A DNA stretch of 64,000 nt from assembly GCA_017436345.1 (NCBI GenBank), contig JAFSDH010000008.1, forward strand, positions 62,001 through 126,000. The letters run 5' to 3'. This stretch comes from Bacilli bacterium (GTDB lineage: Bacteria > Bacillota_I > Bacilli_A > RF39 > UBA660). The position numbers and the translations under genes were made by a program. Positions 25,041 through 32,261 of the stretch are shown piece by piece (positions within the stretch are counted from its first letter, which is position 1; the number at the start of each line of letters is the position of its first letter). The notes below the pieces were generated by a model that was not told where the DNA came from, ran no database searches, and saw nothing but the letters and a program-made list of their open reading frames with translations.

Positions 25041-25906
25041 AAACTATCTAAATACTTAAATACATCTGGTATAATAGTAGCCGCACGACTAGCGATAAAA
25101 TCGTATATAAACTCTTTTACTTCACCATTAAGATTAAAATAAGCATAAGTCATCTCTTTATCCAAATCAATCCATATTCCAAGACAATTAGATGTATTAT
25201 ATACTTTTTCACGAAATTCCTTCTTTAAATAATCAAACTCATTAAAAGTCTTAACTACTATACTAAAGAAAGTAATACTATTATATACATATTGCTTAGA
25301 AACATCTAAAAATAAATTATCTATTCCTACACTAACATCAGTAGGAACAAAATATTTTTTAAATAAACTATCTACATCAAAATCAAATCCTAAACTATCA
25401 ATTATAACCTTATCTTCGACATTAAAACGACTTCCTTTATAAAACAAAGTATCAGTTAAAGCCGCAATATATATCATAAATTTCTCTTCATTAGAAAAAT
25501 TATAAATATCTTTAAAATAGGTATATATTTTTAAACTACAACTACATATATTATCTATAATAATATTAGTTAATATCTTAGCATCAACATGATGATCTAT
25601 TCCCCATATAATTCTTTTACCAAATCCGACAGATTGTATTGGATCATTATGATCTACTAAAACATAATTATTAGTATCTAAATTATCAATTTTAACAACT
25701 TCATTTAAACTACAACAATCATTTAATACCCCAAGATTATATTCATCTATATCATAATCTTCCTTTAAAAAGCATGGATAAGCAGTAATACCATTACTTT
25801 TAAAAATATTAGATAGAAGAATGGTCGAAACAACACTATCTACATCTGGTTTTTTATGACCAATTACATATAATGGTTCAAATTCTTTAAATCTTTTAAA
25901 ATCCAT
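25025..25906 (-). CDS. DHH-family phosphatase, family II inorganic pyrophosphatase-like
   Basis: About 293 residues, DHH then DHHA2. Metal motifs are present: 'YVIGHKKPDVDS' (residues 14-24, matching GHKxPDTDS), 'VLVDHNDP' and 'WGIDHH', so a Mn-dependent family II pyrophosphatase fold is clear. The C-terminal motif SRKKxxxP, which supplies two phosphate-binding basic residues, reads 'ASRAATIIPDV', with both Lys replaced. Activity on pyrophosphate is doubtful; it may hydrolyse another substrate. The ATG has AAAGGGTGA upstream. It follows frr, with frr's terminator in between, so expression may rely on read-through. Confidence 0.8.
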   Translation of the reverse strand: MDFKRFKEFEPLYVIGHKKPDVDSVVSTILLSNIFKSNGITAYPCFLKEDYDIDEYNLGVLNDCCSLNEVVKIDNLDTNNYVLVDHNDPIQSVGFGKRIIWGIDHHVDAKILTNIIIDNICSCSLKIYTYFKDIYNFSNEEKFMIYIAALTDTLFYKGSRFNVEDKVIIDSLGFDFDVDSLFKKYFVPTDVSVGIDNLFLDVSKQYVYNSITFFSIVVKTFNEFDYLKKEFREKVYNTSNCLGIWIDLDKEMTYAYFNLNGEVKEFIYDFIASRAATIIPDVFKYLDSLKNNQ

Positions 25907-25921
25907 AGTATCACCCTTTTT

Positions 25922-25950
25922 AAAAAAGAACTATACAGTTAATAGTTCTT
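25922..25950 (-). terminator. Terminator of the frr transcript
   Basis: The 9-bp stem AAGAACTAT/ATAGTTCTT contains the frr stop (25933-25931) and is followed by six T on the minus strand. The next gene begins only 15 bp further on, so partial read-through is likely. Confidence 0.75.
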
Positions 25951-26476
25951 CATTTTTTTCTTTTAATTTTTCATCAATAATTTTATTATAATCATTAACT
26001 AAAGTTTGAATAGCTGCTGCTTTTGACTTTTCTTCATCTTCAGGAAGTTCTAATACTTCTAAATCTTCCAAAGAATCATGTCTAATATTACGAATTGATA
26101 CTTTTCCATCTTCACTAATAGCTTTAACTTGTTTTACTAATTCTTTTCTTCTATCTTCAGTAAGCATTGGAATAACAATACGAATAGTTTCTCCGTCATT
26201 ACCAGGAGTATAACCTAAATTAGATTCAAAAATAGCTTTTTCAATAGCAGATAAACAACTTCTATCAAAAGGTTTAATTAATAATTGTCTAGCTTCAGGA
26301 ACAGAAATAGTAGCAAGTTGTTTTAAAGGTGTCATAACTCCATAATAATTAACCATAACACCATCTAAACTACTAGGATTAGCTCTTCCTGCTCTAACTG
26401 TTTGAAATCTTTTTTCCATCGCTTCTACAGCTTTTTTCATTTTATCTTCAGTTTCTTTTAATATATCAAAGTCCAT
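25931..26476 (-). CDS. frr: Ribosome recycling factor
   Basis: Releases ribosomes after termination together with EF-G. Length (181) is standard. The N-terminal 'DKMKKAVEAMEKRFQTVRAG' and 'RANPSSLDGVMVNYYGVMTP' match the family's best-conserved region, with the tRNA-mimicking three-helix domain interrupted by domain II ('TISVPEARQLLIKPFD'). The ATG at 26476 has AGGAGAG upstream. It lies between a UMPH-1-like nucleotidase and a pyrophosphatase-like gene, all minus strand. The usual pyrH neighbour is not present here. Confidence 0.97.
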   Translation of the reverse strand: MDFDILKETEDKMKKAVEAMEKRFQTVRAGRANPSSLDGVMVNYYGVMTPLKQLATISVPEARQLLIKPFDRSCLSAIEKAIFESNLGYTPGNDGETIRIVIPMLTEDRRKELVKQVKAISEDGKVSIRNIRHDSLEDLEVLELPEDEEKSKAAAIQTLVNDYNKIIDEKLKEKNEELLTV

Positions 26477-26512
26477 GTTTCATCTCTCCTTACTATAATT
26501 TTACTAAAAATA

Positions 26513-27307
26513 TTATTTATTATCAAGAACACTCTTTAAATCTTTTAATATTTCATCAAAACCTTCATCATTAGTTAACACAACATCAAAAACATCTTTA
26601 AAACTTTCCATCTCTTGCATATTATCATCTGGCACAAAAGCAATCGCAATAATATTTTCTCTTGGATAACCCTTAACCATCATAATATCAGATACTTGAT
26701 CACCTAATAAAATAACATAATCTTGATCTTCTTTTTCATAGGCAAACATTTGCTTATTTAAACTATTGATAATTGGACCCTTAAATCCAATAACAATATC
26801 TTTTCTATCAAATTTTAAAAAATTACTTCTAACATCAATATTTACAAAACTACAATTATTTATTTCTAAAAACTTTAATAAAAAATCTCCAATCCCCGCT
26901 GACAAAATATTAAATGGAATATTTAAATCATCTACATATTTAAAAAAATCTAAAAAACCTTTACGAAAAGTCATCATATCTTCTACCGAAAAAACATCAA
27001 TAATATTGTCCTTAGATAATTCATATTTTTTAAACAAATCTAAATGTTTATTTAACCAATCTTCCATTGCTCCCATTTTAACCGCCTCATCCAAATTAGG
27101 ATCAAGTTCAATTGGACGATAATAATTGTATAAAGAATTTCTTTCAAAATCATATTCATTAGGTAGAATACCTCTATTATTTATAATTCCCCATGTAGCT
27201 ATACTATCACTACTAGTAATAGTACGATCAAAATCAGTAACTATATTAAAATTATCTTTAGTTAACTTACTTAATTTTTCTTTATAATTATCTTTCTTTA
27301 TTATCAT
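26513..27307 (-). CDS. HAD hydrolase, UMPH-1-like (pyrimidine 5'-nucleotidase)
   Basis: A HAD superfamily protein with motif I 'VTDFDRTITSSDS' and a C-terminal motif 'VILLGDQVSDIMMVKG' carrying the Mg-binding Asp pair (GDxxxD). The insertion 'NYYRPIELDPNLD' and 'FNILSAGIGDFLLKFL' match eukaryote-like cytosolic 5'-nucleotidase III (UMPH-1), which dephosphorylates pyrimidine monophosphates. About 264 residues from ATG 27307; the earlier ATG (27316) is only two bases from the AGG ribosome site. It is followed by frr. Substrate is inferred from the family; another nucleotide monophosphate is possible. Confidence 0.75.
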   Translation of the reverse strand: MIIKKDNYKEKLSKLTKDNFNIVTDFDRTITSSDSIATWGIINNRGILPNEYDFERNSLYNYYRPIELDPNLDEAVKMGAMEDWLNKHLDLFKKYELSKDNIIDVFSVEDMMTFRKGFLDFFKYVDDLNIPFNILSAGIGDFLLKFLEINNCSFVNIDVRSNFLKFDRKDIVIGFKGPIINSLNKQMFAYEKEDQDYVILLGDQVSDIMMVKGYPRENIIAIAFVPDDNMQEMESFKDVFDVVLTNDEGFDEILKDLKSVLDNK

Positions 27308-27350
27308 AAAGCACATCCTATCTCTTATAAAACATCATGTTTAATTTATT

Positions 27351-27373
27351 AAAAAAGTAGACAAAAGTCTACT
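27351..27373 (-). terminator. Terminator of the Lys/Thr-rich membrane gene
   Basis: The 7-bp stem AGTAGAC/GTCTACT with an AAAA loop is followed by a T-run on the minus strand. Confidence 0.85.
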
Positions 27374-27387
27374 ATGTTATACATATA

Positions 27388-27897
27388 CTATTTTGTAGTT
27401 TTCTTAGTAGTACTCTTTTTACTTGTATTTTTCTTAGTAGTTTTTTTTGCAGCAGTACTTTTCTTAGCAGTATTGTTCTTCTTAGTATTAGTTGCAGCTT
27501 TAGTCTTATTACTATTTTTAGCTGTTGTACTCTTACTAGAAGCTTTCTTAGTATTAGTTCCTTTTGTATTCTTTTTAGTAGTTGTTGTTTTCTTCTTAGT
27601 TTCTTTCTTTTCATCTTTAATTACTTCAACAACATCTTCCTTCTTTTCTTCTTCAATTAATTCTTTTTCTTTACTTAAAGCTTTTTCTTCTACAATTTTT
27701 TCTACACCAGTTTCTTCAAACTTTTCTTTTTTATAACAAAAACAAAGACCAATAAACTCAACAACTAAACCTACACCCATTATTGAATCTATTAATATGT
27801 CAGATACATCAGTAAGCCACCCTGTTACTAAAGCAACGACAAAAACTAATGCACCTATAAAAAATATAATATTACCTCTTTTTTGATTTTTATTCAT
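27388..27897 (-). CDS. Two-TM membrane protein with Lys/Thr/Ser/Ala-rich tail
   Basis: About 169 residues from ATG 27897 (AGGAG site upstream; a start ten codons earlier lacks one). Two hydrophobic segments ('IIFFIGALVFVVALVTGWL' and 'GVGLVVEFIGLCFCY') are followed by a mixed-charge stretch of about 40 residues. The last 75 residues are almost only Lys, Thr, Ser, Ala and Asn, in short repeats such as KKTT and TTKK. The tail resembles histone-H1-like and mycobacterial/chlamydial Lys-rich tails in composition, implying nucleic-acid or polyanion binding (inference only). It lies between the MYG1 and nucleotidase genes. Confidence 0.65.
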   Translation of the reverse strand: MNKNQKRGNIIFFIGALVFVVALVTGWLTDVSDILIDSIMGVGLVVEFIGLCFCYKKEKFEETGVEKIVEEKALSKEKELIEEEKKEDVVEVIKDEKKETKKKTTTTKKNTKGTNTKKASSKSTTAKNSNKTKAATNTKKNNTAKKSTAAKKTTKKNTSKKSTTKKTTK

Positions 27898-27990
27898 AAT
27901 AACACTCCTCATATAATATAATAACATAAATAAATAAAAAAGTAATAGTAAAATCCATGAAAAAACACTAAATAAATAAAAAAAGAATAA

Positions 27991-28923
27991 TTATTGTAGA
28001 TTATTCTTTTCATCTATTGCCAATTTCGTCATTAAATAAGCATCATCTAAAGTTCCACACACTGCCAAAAACAAAGATGAATGACAAAAACTTGCACTCT
28101 TAATTCCAGATACTTCTTGAAGTTCTAGATCAACAAGTCCACCCCAACTCTTCGGAAAATCAAGTCTGGTAACATAAGTTCCTTTTGAAACTGGAATCGT
28201 ATGAACACAATATCCTCCACGATTAGATGGAGTTATACAAAATAAAATATCTAACGCTTTAGGATTATTAGAAGATAACACAAAATCTTTAAATGGCATA
28301 TATTCATCTAAAAGCATCACATGATTACTACTATTTTCAATAGCTAAATCAACTTTTTCTTTAGCCAGTGCTTTAGCAAAACATTTCTTTATTGAAGAAG
28401 AAAGAATTACTGAAGCAACATCAACAGCTTTTAAAAAATATATATCATTATCAACATCTTCATTCCAACTAACATTAAAATCTCCAATTATACTATCTAA
28501 ACTTTTATAATTATAACTAGTATTAACATCAGGAAACTCACCATTATCAATCGCATCGATTGATTCAACAATATCATGTTCAACCATCGAAAAAACAATT
28601 TCAGCATAATTAGTATAATTAGGATAAATACTTTTCAAATATTCTAGACCATATTCTTTATATAACAAACCAAAAGACGCATATTTTACTCCATTTTCAT
28701 GTCTTAAATCAAACTCTTTTTGATGATGATCAAATTTTCCAAATCCAACATCATAAACAATAACATCACTACCAATATCATCAGGAACATTATTAATACG
28801 ACATACAACCGGATTATCAATAATCCAAGTTAAAAAAGCCGTAGCAAAAACATCATCAGCATGAAATTTACCACTATGCGTAATTAAGTTTGCTTCTTTT
28901 ACATCTTTAGTTATTTTTAACAT
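27991..28923 (-). CDS. MYG1-family metal-dependent (exo)nuclease/phosphoesterase
   Basis: About 310 residues. 'LITHSGKFHADDVFATAFL' (His16, His21, Asp23, Asp24) and 'FDHHQKEFD' (65-67) match the MYG1/UPF0160 DHH-like metal centre; 'SWGGLVDLELQEVSGIKSA' and 'FCHSSLFLAV' fit its C-terminus. In eukaryotes MYG1 is an RNA-acting exonuclease; bacterial homologues are uncharacterised. I chose ATG 28923 because GGTGATTTT precedes it and it aligns with the family start; the frame extends about 15 codons further without support. It lies next to the AAA+CYTH gene with 75 bp between, on the same strand. Confidence 0.8.
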   Translation of the reverse strand: MLKITKDVKEANLITHSGKFHADDVFATAFLTWIIDNPVVCRINNVPDDIGSDVIVYDVGFGKFDHHQKEFDLRHENGVKYASFGLLYKEYGLEYLKSIYPNYTNYAEIVFSMVEHDIVESIDAIDNGEFPDVNTSYNYKSLDSIIGDFNVSWNEDVDNDIYFLKAVDVASVILSSSIKKCFAKALAKEKVDLAIENSSNHVMLLDEYMPFKDFVLSSNNPKALDILFCITPSNRGGYCVHTIPVSKGTYVTRLDFPKSWGGLVDLELQEVSGIKSASFCHSSLFLAVCGTLDDAYLMTKLAIDEKNNLQ

Positions 28924-28998
28924 AAAATCACCATATAAATTATATAAAAAAAATAAAAAAAAGTCCAATAATAAAAAAAGACTAAGACTAGTCTTCTT

Positions 28999-30129
28999 TT
29001 ACTTTGCTTTCTTAACTAAAGAACTATTTTTTCTCTTACCATTAACTTTTCTATATAGATTTATATTTCTATAATCTAAATCTTCAGTAATATCCTTCTT
29101 AACAGATATAAAGTCTGGTATAACCACTTCTTTAGATTTATTAGTAAGTTCTGTTTCTAATATTGCAAGCCCTTTTGGTTCTTCAAATACATCTAATTTA
29201 TAATATTGATTTTGATATGTAAAACAATAACGACACTTTCTAATTGGATGATCCAAATTACATTTTAAAAGTTCATTATATTCTCTTTCAGAAATTCTAC
29301 GTGAAGTAGTAATTCTTTCACTAACAACCTCTGTATCTTTCTTAACTGTGCGACTATAACTACTTTCCCCATCTTTAGTAGTTTTTCTAACCATCGTATT
29401 TTCTGTATCACTAGCATCAGTAAAGAATTGTTCAAGTTCTAATTTAACTAAATGCTTATCTCTTAACCCTGCTAAATTAATTTTATCAACCAAGAATTTA
29501 TGTTGTTTTTGAATTGGATAAGGCTTACCTAAAAATTCATATATAGATTTAACAACATTATGAATCTTATCATCAAAAGTACTTTCATTAGTAATTATCT
29601 CAAGTCTCTTATGCCCAATCCAACTATTTAAAGTTCTACGATCAGCATCTCTTGCTTGAGATGGAGTTTCTGTTCTAGCCGAATTATTAGCTGTAGTATA
29701 AGCATCTTCCGCACCATCTGCTGCTGTAACTAAATGAATAACCATATCATATGAAGACATAAGTTCCATTTCATTTAATTTTCTTTCTTTCAAAAGTTCT
29801 TTAAATTGCTCATTAGTAATATAAGCACGATTATCGAATACACCTCGATCACATAATATAATCGTATCTTGATTATAACCATTAGCTATTTTTTCATATA
29901 ATGCCTCTTTACTAAGTTGCATATCAAGAACACATCTTTGAAACTCAACAATATCAATTGGAGCATCACCAAATGGCTTAATACCACCATTAATTAAATC
30001 AGTTGCTGTTTCATTAACTACAAATACCTTATATCCTTTTTCTGTAAACTCTTGAACAATTTTTTGCATAGCTGTTGTTTTACCAGCACAAGGTCCACCA
30101 GTAATAGCTATTTTAGTATGTTTATACAT
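28999..30129 (-). CDS. P-loop ATPase fused to a CYTH-like domain (TTD14-like)
   Basis: About 376 residues. The N-terminal half is a P-loop kinase-like domain (AAA_28): 'AITGGPCAGKTTAMQ' at residues 8-22 is Walker A, 'IILCDRGVFDNRAY' the Walker B/DR region. From about residue 205 the pattern 'KFLVDKINLAGLRDK..VKLELEQFF', charged strands and 'YKLDVFEEPKGLAILETELT' look like a CYTH/triphosphate-tunnel domain. That order matches Drosophila TTD14. Role in bacteria is unknown; binding of phosphorylated small molecules or nucleotides is plausible. The gene lies between a histidine phosphatase and MYG1. Confidence 0.75.
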   Translation of the reverse strand: MYKHTKIAITGGPCAGKTTAMQKIVQEFTEKGYKVFVVNETATDLINGGIKPFGDAPIDIVEFQRCVLDMQLSKEALYEKIANGYNQDTIILCDRGVFDNRAYITNEQFKELLKERKLNEMELMSSYDMVIHLVTAADGAEDAYTTANNSARTETPSQARDADRRTLNSWIGHKRLEIITNESTFDDKIHNVVKSIYEFLGKPYPIQKQHKFLVDKINLAGLRDKHLVKLELEQFFTDASDTENTMVRKTTKDGESSYSRTVKKDTEVVSERITTSRRISEREYNELLKCNLDHPIRKCRYCFTYQNQYYKLDVFEEPKGLAILETELTNKSKEVVIPDFISVKKDITEDLDYRNINLYRKVNGKRKNSSLVKKAK

Positions 30130-30165
30130 AAACCCTCCTATTATCTATTCTTTCATTAATCAATA

Positions 30166-30732
30166 TTAATAGATTCTCTTTATTTTTCTTTTTTCAATAT
30201 CTAATTCATGAACTGAAGCATGAGAAACACCAAACTTCTTCTTATTCATCGTAAGTGGTTCATTATTAAATATAAAATACATCATATTTATAATACCACG
30301 ATGTGTAACAATTAAAGAAGAGTTTTTGTCTAAAAAATATCCAGAATCAATTAAATATTTAACTCGGTCATACATGTCTTGCATACTTTCACCATTAGGA
30401 TATCTCTCATGAATACTTGTCATGTTACAAATTTTAATTTCATCTTCAGTAAGACTCTCTCTAAACTTACCTGTTAAAAGTCCTTTATCAAGCTCTCTAA
30501 GACGAGAATCAATTTCAAAAGGTATTTTATCAGAAAGCTCATCTTTAACGATTAAAGCACTACTAACAGCCCTTTTAACATCACTAGATATAATTTTATC
30601 TATAGATAAGTTATCTCTAATAAAAATTGCACTATTTTTAACCTGAATCTTTCCCTCATCAATCAAATCAACACCACTATGTCCACCAATATATCTTTCA
30701 TCATCCAACCCATGTCTTAATAAATATATCAC
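30166..30732 (-). CDS. Histidine phosphatase superfamily protein
   Basis: About 188 residues. The catalytic motif is canonical: 'MIYLLRHGLDDERYIGG' (Arg6-His7-Gly8), with 'IISSDVKRAVSSALIV' and the second His in 'LIVTHRGIINMMY'. It is probably a small-molecule phosphatase; substrate unknown. It starts with GTG, five bases after GGAGGG on the minus strand. Its promoter contains GTGT-n8-ACAC and GTGT-n7-ACAC dyads like that at the Nudix-regulator promoter, suggesting control by that neighbour. The AAA+CYTH gene lies downstream (36-bp gap), so the three genes may form one functional group. Confidence 0.82.
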   Translation of the reverse strand: MIYLLRHGLDDERYIGGHSGVDLIDEGKIQVKNSAIFIRDNLSIDKIISSDVKRAVSSALIVKDELSDKIPFEIDSRLRELDKGLLTGKFRESLTEDEIKICNMTSIHERYPNGESMQDMYDRVKYLIDSGYFLDKNSSLIVTHRGIINMMYFIFNNEPLTMNKKKFGVSHASVHELDIEKRKIKRIY

Positions 30733-30745
30733 ATCATCCCTCCTT

Positions 30746-30799
30746 ACGTGTATTATTATACACTTATACTCTAAAAAGTCAAGTGTTTTAATTACACTT
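30746..30799 (-). promoter_or_regulatory. Phosphatase promoter with two GTGT-n-ACAC dyads
   Basis: On the minus strand TTGACT (30782-30777) and TATAAT (about 30760-30755), 16 bp apart, form a promoter. Dyad A (30746-30765; GTGT-n8-ACAC) covers the -10. Dyad B (30781-30799; AAGTGT-n7-ACACTT) lies immediately upstream of the -35. Both resemble the dyad at the Nudix-regulator promoter (31530-31549). Confidence 0.65.
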
Positions 30800-30812
30800 T
30801 ATTAAAAAATAA

Positions 30813-30840
30813 AAAAATGTATTAATTAAAATACATTTTT
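30813..30840 (-). terminator. Terminator of the Nudix-regulator gene
   Basis: The stem AAAAATGTATT/AATACATTTTT spans the regulator's stop codon (30828-30826), followed by a T-run on the minus strand. It separates the regulator from the downstream phosphatase promoter. Confidence 0.8.
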
Positions 30841-31500
30841 AATTTCTATCTCATCCTTAAATTTATAAAGTTTAGCTGGTTTATTACCTTCAAATTTAGC
30901 TGTCTTATTAGTATCCTCAATAAATCCTAAACTAAGCATTTTCTTTCTAAAATTACGACGATCCAATTCTTTATCTAAAATAGCCTCATATACTTTTTGT
31001 ATTTCTGGTAAAGTAAATCCATCTGGATATAAAGATTTAAGAATATCAGAAGAAACTATTTTTGATTTAAGAACTTTAATAGCATCGTTCAACACCATAT
31101 TATGATCATATGCAAGTTCAGGAATATCATCAATGGAAAACCAAAGAGCATTTCTAGTTTTTTCTGTAGAAGTAACTAAATTAGCCTTTTTAATATCCAT
31201 AACAGCAATATAAGAAACACCAATCATTCTCATTATTGGTGAACGATCAACATCACTATAAATAGCCGAAAAAATAAAATCAGCATTATTTATATTAGTC
31301 TTTTCTTTTATTTCACGAAGTAACCCTTCTTCTAAAGTTTCATTATTATGTAAAGCACCACCAGTTAAGGCCCAACATCCTTTATATGGATCATTATCTC
31401 TTTGAATAAGTAAAACCTTACAAACCCCTTTATCTACTGTAAAAATAGAACCAATTACATGTACTCCTTGATTCTTATATAATGGATTGTTTTTTTCCAT
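30826..31500 (-). CDS. NrtR-like Nudix-domain transcriptional regulator
   Basis: About 224 residues in two parts. Residues about 12-145 are a Nudix fold whose box 'GALHNNETLEEGLLREIKEK' keeps RE but has Lys67 where the third catalytic Glu belongs and Asn69 for Gly, so hydrolysis is unlikely. The C-terminal part ('FTLPEIQKVYEAILDKELDR', 'RNFRKKMLSLGFIEDTNK') is a winged helix. This is the NrtR architecture, where an ADP-ribose-type ligand controls DNA binding. Its promoter carries a dyad between the -35 and -10, implying autoregulation. NAD-biosynthesis genes, the classical NrtR targets, are not adjacent; the nearest candidate target is the histidine phosphatase. Confidence 0.82.
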   Translation of the reverse strand: MEKNNPLYKNQGVHVIGSIFTVDKGVCKVLLIQRDNDPYKGCWALTGGALHNNETLEEGLLREIKEKTNINNADFIFSAIYSDVDRSPIMRMIGVSYIAVMDIKKANLVTSTEKTRNALWFSIDDIPELAYDHNMVLNDAIKVLKSKIVSSDILKSLYPDGFTLPEIQKVYEAILDKELDRRNFRKKMLSLGFIEDTNKTAKFEGNKPAKLYKFKDEIEIKNVF

Positions 31501-31524
31501 AGTATCACCCTTTTCTACAAGTAA

Positions 31525-31554
31525 ATTATAAGCGTTTTAATAAACACTTGTCAA
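31525..31554 (-). promoter_or_regulatory. Nudix-regulator promoter with operator in the spacer
   Basis: TTGACA (31554-31549), an 18-bp spacer and TATAAT (31530-31525) lie on the minus strand. The 20-bp imperfect dyad at 31530-31549 (AAG-CGT-n8-ACACTT in plus orientation) fills the spacer and resembles the dyads at 30746-30799. Confidence 0.65.
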
Positions 31555-31559
31555 GAACA

Positions 31560-31590
31560 TAAAAAAACAAGCTATTTATCCATAGCTTGT
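31560..31590 (-). terminator. Terminator of the acyltransferase operon's last gene
   Basis: The 9-bp stem ACAAGCTAT/ATAGCTTGT has a six-base loop and is followed by seven T on the minus strand. It contains the stop codon at 31574-31572. Confidence 0.85.
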
Positions 31591-32174
31591 CCTTTCTTAA
31601 TCAATTTACCTATTTCTTTTTCTAGTTTTTTATTAGCTTCTTCCAAAGTCATATCTTTAATACTAAAAGGCTTACCAATATGAACTCTTAAATTCTTACT
31701 TCTAAACTTATAATCCCCACTAATACCAAATGGAACAATCATAGAATTAGTCTTTTGAGCCATTGAAACAGCTCCAAACTTAAATGGTAATAAAAAAGCA
31801 TCTGTCTTATTACGAGTTCCTTCTGGGAATAACCCAATAGCCCCACCATCTTTTAAAACATCAAGCGCTTTTCCCTTAGCCGTATCATCATGAATAGATC
31901 TATCAACACTTATACATCCACTCATCTTAAAAAACCAAGCAACTTTCTTATCATCAAAATATTCTCTTTTAGCCATCCAATGAATCATTCTTTTAGTTCC
32001 CATAATTGGCATACATTGATCCATTATATGCTTATGATTACCACAAATTAAAATATTACCTTCTTTAGGAATATTTTCCTTACCATACATTTTTGGATTA
32101 TAATAAAATTTAAAAATCGGAAGAAGTACAGCTCTTAAAAACCTATATCCAAATTTTTGATCATTTTTTTTCAT
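31572..32174 (-). CDS. 1-acyl-sn-glycerol-3-phosphate acyltransferase (PlsC-like)
   Basis: About 200 residues from ATG 32174, which has AGAGGGTG upstream. The LPLAT motifs are present: 'NHKHIMD' (H-x4-D), 'GCISVDR', 'GLFPEGTRNK' and 'IVPFGISG'. It transfers an acyl chain to lysophosphatidic acid at the membrane. It is the second PlsC-like gene here; the other lies beyond an AMP-forming acyl-activating enzyme. A terminator at 32233-32253 separates this gene from the ligase, so it may have its own promoter. The two copies may differ in chain or substrate preference. Confidence 0.87.
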   Translation of the reverse strand: MKKNDQKFGYRFLRAVLLPIFKFYYNPKMYGKENIPKEGNILICGNHKHIMDQCMPIMGTKRMIHWMAKREYFDDKKVAWFFKMSGCISVDRSIHDDTAKGKALDVLKDGGAIGLFPEGTRNKTDAFLLPFKFGAVSMAQKTNSMIVPFGISGDYKFRSKNLRVHIGKPFSIKDMTLEEANKKLEKEIGKLIKKGQAMDK

Positions 32175-32232
32175 TTTTACACCCTCTAACATTATATAAA
32201 AATTATATCATAAAATAAATTAAATATAAAAG

Positions 32233-32254
32233 AAAAAGATGCTAAAGCATCTTA
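32233..32254 (-). terminator. Terminator of the ligase-acyltransferase operon
   Basis: The 7-bp stem AAGATGC/GCATCTT has a TAAA loop and a short T-run on the minus strand just after the ligase stop. Confidence 0.75.
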
Positions 32255-32261
32255 AATATGA

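Noticed and set aside
27374..27736. Plus-strand frame opposite the Lys/Thr-rich gene
   Set aside because: Its Leu/Val-rich product is the antisense reading of the Lys/Thr repeats; the minus-strand gene has a ribosome site and terminator.
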